Assembly (NCBI RefSeq): GCF_009451885.1 | Contig: NZ_WIAO01000023.1 | Coordinates: 1 to 64,000, forward strand | Source: Glycomyces albidus | GTDB lineage: Bacteria; Actinomycetota; Actinomycetes; Mycobacteriales; Micromonosporaceae | Length of the DNA: 64,000 nucleotides | Direction: 5' to 3' | Part shown: positions 38,134-53,878 of the stretch, piece by piece | Numbering within the stretch: the stretch's first letter is position 1 | Layout of the letters: every line of letters begins with the position of its first letter | The notes under the pieces: model-generated | What the model was told of the DNA's origin: nothing | Databases searched by the model: none | The model's input: the letters and a program-made list of their open reading frames with translations, nothing else | Program-made: the position numbers and the translations under genes

Positions 38134-39141
38134 TCAGCCGCGGGCTTCGAGGCGCCGCCGCCGGAACTGGTCGAAGTAGACGGCGGCCCAGATGATGAGG
38201 CCGACGATGACCTGCTGGTAGTGGATGCTGATGCCCAGGAGCACGGACCCGTTGCGCACCAGGGCGATGAGGAACGCGCCGATGAGGGTCCCGGCGATCC
38301 GCCCCTGGCCGCCGAACAGGCTGGCGCCGCCGATGACCGCCGCGGCGATGGCGTCGAGTTCGAGGCCGATCCCGTAGTTCGGCTGGCCGGAGTTCACCCG
38401 CGAGGCCGCGACCATGCCGCCCAGGCCGACCAGGGCGCCGGCCAGCACGTACACGGCGGTGAGGTTGCGGCGCACCGCGATCCCGGCACGGCGCGCCGCC
38501 TCCAGGTTGGAGCCCATCGCGTAGACGTACTGGCCGAAGCGGGACTGCGACAGCAGGCAGGACGCCGCCAGCGCGACGACGGCGGTGATGACGACGGCGA
38601 AGGGGATGCCGGCGATCTCGCCGTTGCCGAGGAGCTGGAACGATTCGGGCAGGCTGTAGACGCCCACGGCGCCGGTGACGATGAAGACGAGTCCGCGTCC
38701 GGCCGACATCATGCCGAGTGTGGCGATGAACGGCGGGAGACCTGCGCCGGCCACGAGCAGGCCGTTGACGAGCCCTGCCGCGGCGCCGACGGCGATGGCG
38801 ACGGCGGCGGCCTCCCAGACGGAGAACCCGAGGTCGCGGACGACGAGGGCCCCGACGACTCCGGCCAGCGCGGCGACGGCGCCGACCGAGAGGTCGATCC
38901 CCTTGGTGATGATGACCATCGTCTGCGCGACCGCGATGATCGCGATGACCGCGGTCTGGGATCCGATGTTGAACAGGTTGTCGGCGGTGAGGAAGTGCGG
39001 ACTGGCGAGGCTGAGGGCGATGAACAGCACGACGAGTGCGGTGGCGGCCGTGAACTCGGAGACGGCGTAGGAGACGTGCTCCCGCAGCCACCGGCGGCAC
39101 CGGACGCGCAGCCCGGCGGGCGGCGACTCGACGCCGGTCAT
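38134..39141 (-). CDS. Sugar ABC importer permease, RbsC/FrcC type
   Basis: This 335-residue protein has about nine to ten membrane segments and the CUT2 permease signature (TVGMMSAGRGLVFI-like region and GQGRIAGTLIGAFLIALVRNG). The start at 39141 was chosen because AGGAGG lies six bases upstream; longer in-frame extensions have no such site. It is the first gene of the leftward operon, divergent from the secreted GH2 gene. The binding-protein gene follows after 38 bp. Confidence 0.92.
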   Translation of the reverse strand: MTGVESPPAGLRVRCRRWLREHVSYAVSEFTAATALVVLFIALSLASPHFLTADNLFNIGSQTAVIAIIAVAQTMVIITKGIDLSVGAVAALAGVVGALVVRDLGFSVWEAAAVAIAVGAAAGLVNGLLVAGAGLPPFIATLGMMSAGRGLVFIVTGAVGVYSLPESFQLLGNGEIAGIPFAVVITAVVALAASCLLSQSRFGQYVYAMGSNLEAARRAGIAVRRNLTAVYVLAGALVGLGGMVAASRVNSGQPNYGIGLELDAIAAAVIGGASLFGGQGRIAGTLIGAFLIALVRNGSVLLGISIHYQQVIVGLIIWAAVYFDQFRRRRLEARG

Positions 39142-39576
39142 GGCCGCCTCCTGGGGGCCGGGGCGGGGGGACGACTCACTGGCAACGCTGCCTCCTCCTG
39201 GCCTTCGAGCCCCGGGCGGAGCATCAGAGGTCAGACGTATACACGTGCAGGCGTCATCATTCCACACCGATATCCGCCATGACAAGACATTCATGTACCT
39301 CTTTCGATATGTCAGCGGGACAGACATCGGACGACCGGATCGATCGGCCGCCGGCGTCACCGTGTCGACCGCCGCCCGGGGGAGTGCCTGCGTGCGAACC
39401 GCACTGACGAAGCGCTGCCGCGACGCCCGAAGGATTCCGATGACCCGCGGGGCGCAGGGCCCGCCGCGGGGCAAGCCCCGTGCGGCCTGGAGCGCCCGCG
39501 TGGGACCGCCCTGTGCATGACCTGGATACGTCCGACGAACCTCCGGGCCGACACCGCCCATTCTTCAGGCAAACAT
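39142..39576. other. Divergent intergenic region between the CUT2 importer and secreted GH2 genes
   Basis: The stretch 39235-39310 is AT-richer. On the minus strand it contains TTGTCA followed 17-18 bp later by GAATGAT, a weak candidate promoter for the importer operon. No gene, tRNA or long repeat is recognisable. Small open frames on both strands lack ribosome sites and are not supported. Confidence 0.4.
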
Positions 39577-45316
<5,740 letters not shown>

Positions 45317-45342
45317 CCCGCCCCTGAACCGCCGTCCCAATC

Positions 45343-45372
45343 ACGGGCCCCGAGCGAGCGCTCGGGGCCCGT
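45343..45372 (+). terminator. Terminator after the secreted glycosidase pair
   Basis: A 12-bp perfect stem (ACGGGCCCCGAG / CTCGGGGCCCGT) with a 6-nt loop lies 27 bp after the stop codon. Confidence 0.7.
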
Positions 45373-45576
45373 CACGTCCGCTGCGGCCGTTGCGGCACCG
45401 CCCGGATTACGGGGGTAGATGCGAATTCGCCTGATTATGCGAGTTCTAGCGATATCGCCGCGGAGAGATCCGATCTATCGACTACGCAATGCTGCGGATC
45501 CAGTCGATTTACAGGAAATCTCGAATTTGCGCAACTATTCTCGCGATAAAGATCAGATCTTTTCTCGCCACGAGTA

Positions 45577-45648
45577 TTGACGAACCCCAGTACTCACTTT
45601 ACCGTGACACTCACGAAGCCGGATCGCGAAGGAGCGAGCGTGAGTGTC
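45577..45648 (+). promoter_or_regulatory. Promoter and 10-bp inverted repeat before the Lpl-type importer
   Basis: TTGACG (45577-45582) and TACCGT (45600-45605) are 17 bp apart. Immediately after the -10 box, GACACTCACG (45606-45615) is repeated as its exact complement at 45639-45648. The right arm contains the GTG of a candidate leader peptide. The dyad may be an operator or a leader-RNA hairpin. The AT-rich DNA upstream (45421-45576) contains TCGATAGATC in reverse at 45472. Confidence 0.5.
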
Positions 45649-45702
45649 TTCAACGGGGTGTGTCGCACTGCGGCACAAGGAATGACGGAGCGAGCACGGT
45701 GA
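45640..45702 (+). CDS. Candidate 20-residue leader peptide overlapping the permease start
   Basis: A short frame starts at GTG with an ideal AAGGAG five bases upstream. It encodes MSVFNGVCRTAAQGMTERAR and stops at TGA 45700-45702, overlapping the permease GTG (45699-45701) as GTGA. That overlap is typical of translational coupling in this genome. Its start codon lies in the right arm of the inverted repeat 45606-45648, so a hairpin could hide it. It may be a regulatory upstream frame, or just a chance frame. It resembles no known leader peptide. Confidence 0.35.
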   Translation: MSVFNGVCRTAAQGMTERAR

Positions 45703-46649
45703 CGGCCGCTGTGCAGACGAGGGCCGCGACCGACCGGGTGCGCCGCCGGAGGACCCGGCGCCGGAACCTGCGCCGGCACTGGCAGCTCTACGTGCTGCTG
45801 ATCCTCCCGGTCGCGTACTTCGTGACCTTCCAGTACGTCCCCATGGCGAACAACGTGATCGCCTTCAAGGACTACAACGTGGTCCAGGGCATCTGGGGCA
45901 GCCCCTGGACCGGGTTCGACCACTTCGAGCGGTTCTTCGCCAACCCGGTCGCGTGGGACCTCATCCGCAACACCCTCGTGCTCAGCCTCTACGGGTTCCT
46001 CGCCGGCTTCCCCATCCCGATCATCCTCGCGCTCGCCCTGAACGAAGTGCGGCTGAAGTTCTTCAAGCGCACCGTCCAGATGGTCACCTACGCGCCGCAC
46101 TTCATCTCGACCGTCATCGTCGTCTCGATGCTGATCCTGATCTTCTCGCCGCGCATCGGCTTCATGGCCGACGTCCTCGGCTTCTTCGGCATGAACGCGA
46201 ACCTCCTGGCCGACCCGGACTCGTTCCGGCACGTCTACGTGTGGAGCGACGTCTGGCAGACCGCGGGCTACTCGGCGATCATCTTCATGGCCGCGCTCGC
46301 GGGCATCGACCCGAGCCTGTACGAGGCCGCCCGGCTCGACGGGGCCAGCCGCCTCCGCAAGATCTGGCACGTGGACCTGCCGGGCATCGCCCCCACGGTC
46401 GTGGTGGTGATGATCCTCAGCGTCGGCAGCGTCATGGCGATCGGTTTCGAGAAGGCGTTCCTGCTGCAGAACCCTCTGAACCTCTCGACCTCCGAGATCA
46501 TCGCGACCTACACGTACAAGATCGGCCTGCTGAACGCCGACTTCAGCCTCGCGACCGCCGTCGGGCTGTTCAACTCCGTCATCAACCTCATCCTGCTGCT
46601 CGCCGTGAACACCGTCTCCAAGCGCGTGACCGGCAACGGACTGTGGTGA
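45699..46649 (+). CDS. ABC permease, LplB/YtePtype (CUT1 subfamily)
   Basis: This 316-residue permease begins at GTG with GGAG eight bases upstream. A basic N-terminal tail (RRRRTRRRNLRRHW) precedes six membrane segments and the EAA loop YEAARLDGASRLRKIWHVDLPGI (abridged region near 215-238). Sequence features (YVPMANNVIAFKDY, YAPHFISTVIVVSM) are those of the LplB/YteP group that imports pectin-derived oligosaccharides such as rhamnogalacturonan disaccharides. The next two genes give the partner permease and binding protein. No ATPase is encoded nearby. Confidence 0.92.
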   Translation: MTAAVQTRAATDRVRRRRTRRRNLRRHWQLYVLLILPVAYFVTFQYVPMANNVIAFKDYNVVQGIWGSPWTGFDHFERFFANPVAWDLIRNTLVLSLYGFLAGFPIPIILALALNEVRLKFFKRTVQMVTYAPHFISTVIVVSMLILIFSPRIGFMADVLGFFGMNANLLADPDSFRHVYVWSDVWQTAGYSAIIFMAALAGIDPSLYEAARLDGASRLRKIWHVDLPGIAPTVVVVMILSVGSVMAIGFEKAFLLQNPLNLSTSEIIATYTYKIGLLNADFSLATAVGLFNSVINLILLLAVNTVSKRVTGNGLW

Positions 46650-46663
46650 AAGGGGCCCATGCA

Positions 46664-47623
46664 ATGACACTCACGACGGCAACGCGCACCGAGTCCCGGC
46701 CCGAGCCGGAGCCCAAGGCCCGCAAGCCGAAGCGCCGCCGCAGCGCCCAGGTCCAGGACACGCCGGTCGACCGGGTCTTCATGGTCGGCGTCTACGTGCT
46801 CCTGAGCACGTTCCTGCTGGTCGTCCTGGTCCCGCTGCTCAACATCGTGGCCAGTTCCCTCTCGAGCCCCGCCGCGGTCTCGGGCGGGCGGGTCTTCCTG
46901 TGGCCGGTGGACTTCACCCTCATCGGATACGAAGCGGTGCTGGGCAACGAGGCGATCCTGACCGGGTTCGGCAACTCGGTCTTCTACGCCGTGGTCGGCA
47001 CCGTCGTCAGCGTCACGATGACGGTGATGATCGCCTATCCGCTGTCGCGGAGCGAGCTGGTGGGCCGCCGAATCTTCATCGGCGGGGTCCTGTTCACGAT
47101 GCTGTTCTCCGGCGGGCTGATCCCCACCTACATGGTCGTGCGCGCGCTCGGCCTGCTCGACACGCGCTGGGCGCTGATCCTCCCGGCCGCGATCGGCGCC
47201 TGGCAGGTGCTCATCGCGATGACGTTCTTCCGCTCCTCGATCCCCGGGGAGCTGTACGAGGCGGCGCAGCTCGACGGCGCCTCGGACCTGCGGTTCCTGT
47301 GGTCGGTGGTGCTGCCGCTGTCGAAGCCGCTGCTGGCGGTCATCGCGCTCATGTACGGCATCGGGCAGTGGAACTCGTACTTCAGCGCCCTGATCTACCT
47401 TCGCAGCGAGGAGCTCTACCCGCTCCAACTGGTGCTGCGGGACATCCTGGTCGTCAACAACAGCGGCGGGTCGAACCTCGCGGACCAGTTGGCCGCCAAG
47501 CAGATGGCCGACCTCATGAAGTTCTCCCTCATCGTCGTCTCCACCGTGCCCGTCCTGCTCGTCTACCCGTTCGTGGCGCGGCACTTCACCAAGGGCGTGA
47601 TGCTCGGCTCCGTCAAGGGCTGA
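46664..47623 (+). CDS. ABC permease, LplC/YtcP type (CUT1 subfamily)
   Basis: This 319-residue protein has a charged Lys/Arg-rich N-terminal tail, six membrane segments and the EAA motif YEAAQLDGASDLRFLWSVVLP near residue 215. It ends with HFTKGVMLGSVKG, the typical C-terminus of LplC/YtcP permeases. The ATG at 46664 follows AAAGGGG; another ATG five bases upstream is out of frame. It is 14 bp after the first permease gene and forms the channel with it. Confidence 0.93.
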   Translation: MTLTTATRTESRPEPEPKARKPKRRRSAQVQDTPVDRVFMVGVYVLLSTFLLVVLVPLLNIVASSLSSPAAVSGGRVFLWPVDFTLIGYEAVLGNEAILTGFGNSVFYAVVGTVVSVTMTVMIAYPLSRSELVGRRIFIGGVLFTMLFSGGLIPTYMVVRALGLLDTRWALILPAAIGAWQVLIAMTFFRSSIPGELYEAAQLDGASDLRFLWSVVLPLSKPLLAVIALMYGIGQWNSYFSALIYLRSEELYPLQLVLRDILVVNNSGGSNLADQLAAKQMADLMKFSLIVVSTVPVLLVYPFVARHFTKGVMLGSVKG

Positions 47624-47715
47624 CGCGGCACCGTCCGCGCGCCCGGCCGAACCGCCCCCAAAGTCCCCGGCATCCCCCTCGCACCCGACAACTCCTCATC
47701 GAAAGGCAGTCAACG

Positions 47716-49374
47716 ATGACCAGCAGATTCGCCCGAGCGGCGGCGGCCGGAGCGGCATTGGCCCTGTCGGCCGGCGCGTTCGCCGCGTGCTCGTCGGAGC
47801 CGGAGACCACTCCGGACGACGTGATCACCATCTTCGCGCCCCAGGACGGCGCCCAGGGACAGGACCTCGAGGACAACGCGTTCACCAAACTGCTCGAGGA
47901 GAAGTTCGACGTCGACCTCCAGTTCGAGACCACCACCTGGGACGGGACCGCAGCCGCGGAGAAGCGCCAGATCTCCCTCGCCAGCGGCGACTACCCCGAC
48001 GCGTACATGCTCATCCCGTGGGTCGACCAGTTCTCCAGCGACGAGCTGGTGAAGCTCGGCGGCCAGGGCGTGATCGTGCCCCTCGACGACCTCATCGGCG
48101 AGGACACCCCGAACCTCACCGCCGCGTTCGAGAAGGAGCCGGGCTTCAAAGAGCTGGCGACCTCCCCGGACGGGAAGATCTGGGGCATCCCCGCCTGGAA
48201 CGACTGCTACCACTGCTCCTATCCCTCGAAGCTGTGGATGAACTCCGCCTGGCTCGACACGCTGGGCCTGGAGCAGCCCACCACGCCTGAAGAGCTGCGG
48301 ACGGTACTCGAAGCGTTCAAGACGCAGGACCCCAACGGCAACGGCGAGGCGGACGAGATCCCCCTCTCCGCGGCGGGCGGCAGCTCCCTGCTCTCGTACC
48401 TGATGAACCCGTACGTCTACACCGCTGAGATGTACGCGAACGCGGAGGGCGTCACCCCGGCCACGCTCGGCACCGCCGGCGACGAGGTCGTCCTGCAGCC
48501 GACCCGCGACGAGTGGCGCGAGGGGATCGCCTACGTGGCCTCCCTGTACGAGGACGGGCTCATCGACGAAGGCGCGTTCACGCAGAACGGCGAGGCGCTC
48601 AACGCGAAGGGCAACAGCGCGGAGGGCGTGATCCTCGGATCGGTCGCCGTCATGCACCCGTGGTTCGTCACCAGCGACCACGAGGACGGGCGCTACACCC
48701 AGTACGACGCGGTCCCGCCGCTGACCGGGCCGAACGGCAGCGACGCGACCTACAGCGGCGGCGGCGCGGGCGCCGCACCCGGCGCGACCTTCGTCATCAC
48801 CAACCGCTCCAGCGAGGCCAAGCAGCAGAAGCTCATGCAGATCCTGGACTACATGGTCTCGTACGAGGGGCACCTGCAGGGCGAGTACGGCATCGAGGGC
48901 GTCAACTGGGACAGGCCCGCGGAGGGCGACGTCGCCCTCGACGAGACCCTCGAACCGAACTTCAAGGTCATCTCGGTCCCCAGCGGCGAGACGTTGAAGA
49001 ACTCGTGGGGCCCGATCGCGCAGTTCTTCAGCGACGCGGAGTTCCGCAACAGCCAGGTGACCGCGACGGACATCTACTCGCCCGAAGGCTATGAGCGCCG
49101 CCTGTTCGAAGCCACGAAGCTCTACGAGGGCCACGAGTCCGACGAGCTGTTCCCCTACTGGGAGGTGGCGGTGACCGGCGAGACCGCGACGGAGCTCGCC
49201 ACGATCCAGACCAATGTGGAGAACTTCGCGGTCCAGGCGGCCGCGGAGTTCGTCACCGGCGTGCGGGACATCGAGAGCGACGAGGACTGGGCCGAGTTCC
49301 AGCAGAACCTCGTCGACCTCGGCTCCGAACGGTACGTCGAGATCTACCAGGAGGCATGGGACGCCTCGAAGTAG
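47716..49374 (+). CDS. Extracellular oligosaccharide-binding lipoprotein, LplA/YtcQ type
   Basis: This 552-residue protein has a signal peptide with lipobox AFAAC (C25) and a large family-1 solute-binding domain (NDCYHCSYPSKLWMN, TQNGEALNAKGNSAEG). Its size, about 100 residues above MalE-type proteins, is typical of LplA/YtcQ proteins that bind larger oligosaccharides. GAAAGG precedes the ATG. With the two upstream permeases it makes an importer for pectic or related oligosaccharides; rhamnogalacturonan fragments are plausible next to galactan-degrading genes but not proven. It needs a shared ATPase. Confidence 0.92.
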   Translation: MTSRFARAAAAGAALALSAGAFAACSSEPETTPDDVITIFAPQDGAQGQDLEDNAFTKLLEEKFDVDLQFETTTWDGTAAAEKRQISLASGDYPDAYMLIPWVDQFSSDELVKLGGQGVIVPLDDLIGEDTPNLTAAFEKEPGFKELATSPDGKIWGIPAWNDCYHCSYPSKLWMNSAWLDTLGLEQPTTPEELRTVLEAFKTQDPNGNGEADEIPLSAAGGSSLLSYLMNPYVYTAEMYANAEGVTPATLGTAGDEVVLQPTRDEWREGIAYVASLYEDGLIDEGAFTQNGEALNAKGNSAEGVILGSVAVMHPWFVTSDHEDGRYTQYDAVPPLTGPNGSDATYSGGGAGAAPGATFVITNRSSEAKQQKLMQILDYMVSYEGHLQGEYGIEGVNWDRPAEGDVALDETLEPNFKVISVPSGETLKNSWGPIAQFFSDAEFRNSQVTATDIYSPEGYERRLFEATKLYEGHESDELFPYWEVAVTGETATELATIQTNVENFAVQAAAEFVTGVRDIESDEDWAEFQQNLVDLGSERYVEIYQEAWDASK

Positions 49375-49385
49375 TCCCCGCCGCC

Positions 49386-49414
49386 GGGCCGCCTCCCCGA
49401 CGGAGAGGCGGCCC
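49386..49414. terminator. Terminator between the Lpl-type importer and the MFS gene
   Basis: A 10-bp stem (GGGCCGCCTC / GAGGCGGCCC) with a 9-nt loop lies in the 83-bp gap between two convergent genes. Confidence 0.65.
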
Positions 49415-49457
49415 GCAGCCACGGACCCGACCGGCGGGCCCACCGCCGGAACGCGGT

Positions 49458-50693
49458 TCAGCGCTCGATCCGCCGCAGCGCCCTGACGGGCGATGCCAGC
49501 AGCCCGGCCGCGCCGGCGGCGACCGGGAGCGCGAGCAGCATGAAGGCGTTCTGGACGCCGACGAGGTCGGCCAGGCCGCCGGCCGCGAGCGCGCCGACGG
49601 GCGCGCCGCCCCACGCGATCATGCGCCCGGTCGTGTTCACCCTGCCCTGCAGGGCGTCCGGGGTGAGGAGCTGGCGGACGGTGATCCCGTTGACGACCGC
49701 GGCCGTATGGGCGAAGTCCCACGCGGTCCACACCGCGGCCGCCACTGCGAAGCCCGCCCGGCCCGGCCCGGCCGCGGCGAGGGCGACCACCATGGCCAGT
49801 TCCAGCAGGTACGCCCCGATGGAGACCGGCCCGTGCCCGAATCGGGCGGTGAGGCGGCTCAGGAAGAGCGCGCCGAGGAGCGAGCCGACCGCGGTGGCGC
49901 TGTAGAGGAGTCCGAGGCGCCAGTCGCTCACGTCCAGGAGGTCGTCGGCGTGGACGACGATGAGGCCGAGCGCGCCGCCGCCGGTGCAGGCGATGCCGAA
50001 GCCGCCGAACGTCAGCGCGCGGATGCGCCGCTCGGCCCAGATGAACCGGAGCCCTTCGGCGATGTCGGCGCGGACGCTCGTCGCCGCGGACCGGGCGAGC
50101 GGTGGAAGCGCCAAGCGCCGCAGCAGGAACGCCGAGACGGCGAACGTTACCGCGTTGACGCCGATGACGGCCTCGGGCCCGGCCGCGGCGGCGAGCAGTC
50201 CGCCGAGCGCGGGTGCGGCGATGCCGACCACGGTGCTGGTGGAGAAGATCAGCGAATTCGCCTGCTGGAGTCGGCCGGCGCCGACGATCTGGGGCAGGGC
50301 CCCGAAGGCGGCGGCGTCGAACCAGACGAAGGCGGTGCCGGTCAGGACGACGACGGCGATCACGTGCGCGGCGGAGACGGTGCCGAAGACGGCGGCGAGC
50401 GGCACGGTCGCGATCAGGACCGCGGCCGCCGCGTCGGCGCCGACCATGAGCCGGCGCCGGTCGACGCGATCGGCGTACGCCCCCGCGAGCAGTCCGAACA
50501 GCAGGTACGGGGCGAGTGACAGCCCCGAGGCGGCCGCGGTGGCGGTGGCCGAGCCGGTGCGCTCCCAGACCAGCATCGGTACGGCCACCCCGGAGGCGGC
50601 CGTACCGGCGAGGCCGGTCATGCGCGCGGCGTACCAGCGGCGGAATCCGGGGAGGGCGAGCAGTTCGCGGCCCGCCCGCCGGGTGTCGGTCAT
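49458..50693 (-). CDS. MFS exporter, EntS/MFS_3-like
   Basis: This 411-residue protein has 12 predicted membrane segments and the EntS/MFS_3-type pattern (FRRWYAARMTGLAGTAASGVAVPML-like start, GAYADRVDRRRLMVGAD motif A). Its ATG overlaps the stop of the metallophore-binding protein gene as ATGA, so it is the last gene of a four-gene leftward operon. EntS-type proteins export siderophores. That fits with an uptake system for a metal-chelator complex in the same operon. No chelator biosynthesis gene is present in the window. Confidence 0.85.
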   Translation of the reverse strand: MTDTRRAGRELLALPGFRRWYAARMTGLAGTAASGVAVPMLVWERTGSATATAAASGLSLAPYLLFGLLAGAYADRVDRRRLMVGADAAAAVLIATVPLAAVFGTVSAAHVIAVVVLTGTAFVWFDAAAFGALPQIVGAGRLQQANSLIFSTSTVVGIAAPALGGLLAAAAGPEAVIGVNAVTFAVSAFLLRRLALPPLARSAATSVRADIAEGLRFIWAERRIRALTFGGFGIACTGGGALGLIVVHADDLLDVSDWRLGLLYSATAVGSLLGALFLSRLTARFGHGPVSIGAYLLELAMVVALAAAGPGRAGFAVAAAVWTAWDFAHTAAVVNGITVRQLLTPDALQGRVNTTGRMIAWGGAPVGALAAGGLADLVGVQNAFMLLALPVAAGAAGLLASPVRALRRIER

Positions 50694-51693
50694 TCCTGGA
50701 ACGCCTCGGGGTAGAGCCCTTCGGCGATGGCGCGGACGGCGTCGATGTTGCTCAGGGACCCCGGGTACACGTCGGAGCCGGAGAGGACGACGATGCGGTC
50801 GTTCGCCACGGCGCTCACCTCGGGCAGGGTCCGCGCCAGGTAGTCGCGGGTGGCCTGCTCGTGCGCGGCGTCGGCGGCGGCGAACACGATGACGTCGGGG
50901 TCGGCGGCGGCGAGGGCCTCGGGGTTGATCTGGGCGGCGAAGAACGAGGCGAACTCGGGGTCGTCGGGGCCGAAGACGTTCTCGCCGCCGGCGCGGGCGA
51001 TCATGTCGTACTCGATGCCGGCGCCGATCGCGGTGAGGGCGTCGCCTTCGACGTAGACCTGGGCGACGGTGGGCTTCTCGAGTCCCTCGATGCGGGCCTC
51101 GACGTCGTCGAGGGTCGCCTGTGCCTCGGCGGCGAGCGCGGCGGCCTCGTCCTCGATGTCGAAGATCAGCCCGAGGTTCTCCAGGTCGGTGAACAGGTCG
51201 TCGACGGTGCCCTCCATGCGGCGGTCCGGGCAGCCGCCGGTGGCGGTGTAGGCGGCGACGCCGGCGTCGGCGAGCTGCTCGTGGCTGGCGAAGCCCTGTT
51301 CGGCGGTGAACTCGTAGTCGGTGGGGGAGTACACGAAGTCGGGCTCGACGTCGAGGAGCGCTTCGCGGGAGGGCGGGGCGTCCTCGCTGACGACGGGGAT
51401 GTCGGCGGCGAGCGCGGCGAGGTCCTCGCTGAGCGGGGCGGTCGCGGTCTGGGCCTGCCCGACGATGCGGTCGGCCAGGCCGAGCCGCAGGAGCAGCTCG
51501 GTCTGGGTGGGGCTGAGGCCGACGACCGCTTCGGGGACGCCGTCCACGGTGATCTCGCGGCCGCAGTTCTCGATGGTCACGGCCGTGTCGGCGCCGGCGT
51601 CGGCGGAGTCGGCGACGTCGGAGCCGCAGCCGCTCAGGGCGATGGCGGTGCCGACGGCCGCGGCGGCAGCGGCGAACCGGATGGGGCGGGTGT

Positions 51694-51697
<4 letters not shown>
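50690..51697 (-). CDS. Metallophore-binding lipoprotein (FecB/FepB type)
   Basis: This 335-residue protein has a signal peptide and lipobox LSGC (C24), then a helix-backbone-type (cluster A) binding fold: VVGLSPTQTELLLRLGLADRIVG, EALLDVEPDFVYSP, and a second lobe ending NIDAVRAIAEGLYP. Such proteins bind ferric siderophores, haem, cobalamin or metal-chelator complexes. GAGAGGAA precedes the ATG, which overlaps the ATPase stop as ATGA. The ligand is not determined by sequence; the upstream dyad is not an iron-box consensus. Confidence 0.9.
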
Positions 51698-52500
<803 letters not shown>

Positions 52501-52511
52501 GCCGGTCTCCT

Positions 52512-53591
52512 TCATCGGTGCATCCCCGCGCCGGAGGCGCGTCCCCTTCGCATGAGCCACAGGAAGAACGGGGCCCCGACGGCGGCGGTGACGATGCCGA
52601 TCGGGATCTCGGTGGGGGCGGCGACGGTGCGGGCGGCGAGGTCGGCGGCCATGAGGAACACGGCGCCGCCGAGCACGGCGACGGGCAGCATCCGGCGGTG
52701 GTCGGCGCCGACGGCGATCCGGCTGATGTGCGGGACGACCAGGCCCACGAAGCCGATGCCGCCGCTGACGGCGACGACGGCGCCGGTGAGCAGGGCGCAG
52801 GCCACGAGCAACTGGCTGCGGAACCGGTTCACGTCGACGCCGAGCGCGGTCGCGGTCTCGTCGCCGACCTGGAGGGCGTTGAGCGAGCGGCTGCGCAGCC
52901 GCGCGAACACGAGCACGATGGCGAGCGCGGCGGCCGGGACCGCCAGCTGGGTCCAGGTGGCGGCGGCGACGCTGCCGAGGAGGAAGAACAGGATGCTGAA
53001 CACGTTCTGCGCCTCGGTGGTGATCGTCAGGTAGCTGGTGACGGCACTGAGGAGCGACCCGAGGGCGACCCCGGAGAGGATGAGCCGGGTCGGTGCGACG
53101 ACGCCGCCCTGGCGGGCCAGGAGGTACACGGCGACGGCGGCGCCGAGCGCCCCGGCGAACGCGGCTCCGCTGAGGGTGAGGCCGACCGCGGCGGCGCCGA
53201 GGGTGATGACGGCGACCGCGCCGACGCCGGCGCCGGCGGAGACGCCGAGGAGGTACGGCTCGGCGAGCGGGTTGCGGACCAGGGCCTGCATGAGGGCGCC
53301 GGCGAGCGCGAGTCCGGCGCCGGCGACGCCGGCCAGGAGGGTCCGCGGGAGCCGGAACTGCCAGACGGCCTGGTCCTGCAGGGGCGTCAGGCTGCCGTCG
53401 GACATCCAGGGCAGGTTCGGCAGCAGGTGCCCGGCGACGATCTTGAACGACTCGGCGACGGTGACGTCGACGGTCCCGGTCGCGCCGGAGACGATGACGA
53501 CGCCGATCCCCGCCGCCAGCAGCGCGAGGGCGGCGAGGGGCGCGGCGGACGCGCGTCCGGCGGTCGGTCTGGGCTTGCGGGTGAGGGTCAC
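52512..53591 (-). CDS. FecCD-family metallophore permease
   Basis: This 359-residue protein has about ten membrane segments and FecCD signatures (FRLPRTLLAGVAGAGLALAG, NPLAEPYLLGVSAGAG, GGIGFVGLVVPHISRI). The GTG at 53591 follows CAGGA; upstream extension is possible but has no ribosome site. Only one permease gene is present, so the channel is probably a homodimer, as in BtuC-type systems, whereas many siderophore systems have two. It heads the leftward operon. Confidence 0.9.
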   Translation of the reverse strand: MTLTRKPRPTAGRASAAPLAALALLAAGIGVVIVSGATGTVDVTVAESFKIVAGHLLPNLPWMSDGSLTPLQDQAVWQFRLPRTLLAGVAGAGLALAGALMQALVRNPLAEPYLLGVSAGAGVGAVAVITLGAAAVGLTLSGAAFAGALGAAVAVYLLARQGGVVAPTRLILSGVALGSLLSAVTSYLTITTEAQNVFSILFFLLGSVAAATWTQLAVPAAALAIVLVFARLRSRSLNALQVGDETATALGVDVNRFRSQLLVACALLTGAVVAVSGGIGFVGLVVPHISRIAVGADHRRMLPVAVLGGAVFLMAADLAARTVAAPTEIPIGIVTAAVGAPFFLWLMRRGRASGAGMHR

Positions 53592-53658
53592 GGGTCCTGC
53601 TCGGGTCGGGGCGGACCGCGGCGGGGCGCCGCGGCCGTGGGGGCGACCCGATACTAAG

Positions 53659-53684
53659 TGCAATGAAAATCGGTTTCGTTTGCA
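53659..53684. promoter_or_regulatory. 26-bp dyad before the FecCD operon, candidate metal-responsive operator
   Basis: The imperfect palindrome begins TGCAATGAAAATC and ends GGTTTCGTTTGCA, with outer arms TGCAA/TTGCA-like and inner GAAA/TTTC. It lies 68 bp before the permease GTG, in an AT-rich patch with TAGTAT on the minus strand as a possible -10. It does not match the TTAGG-type DtxR iron box. The TGAAAATC half resembles actinobacterial Zur boxes. Confidence 0.45.
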
Positions 53685-53840
53685 ACTTCCAGATCAAGCG
53701 AGATGCGCCACACCTGCCTCGGTCCCGGCGGGGGACGCCGCCGTCGCCGAAGGCTCCGGGACCCCCGGCCGAACCACCGGCTCCGCCGGGGTTGGGGGCG
53801 CAGTCGGGCCGCACCGCGGTATGTTGTGCCGCAACGCGAC

Positions 53841-53870
53841 CGCGGCGGCTGCCTCCGAGCAGCCGCCGCG
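53841..53870 (-). terminator. Terminator of the lipoprotein gene
   Basis: A perfect 12-bp stem (CGCGGCGGCTGC and complement) with a 6-nt loop lies 8 bp beyond the stop codon of the leftward lipoprotein gene. Confidence 0.65.
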
Positions 53871-53878
53871 CCGGCGCG

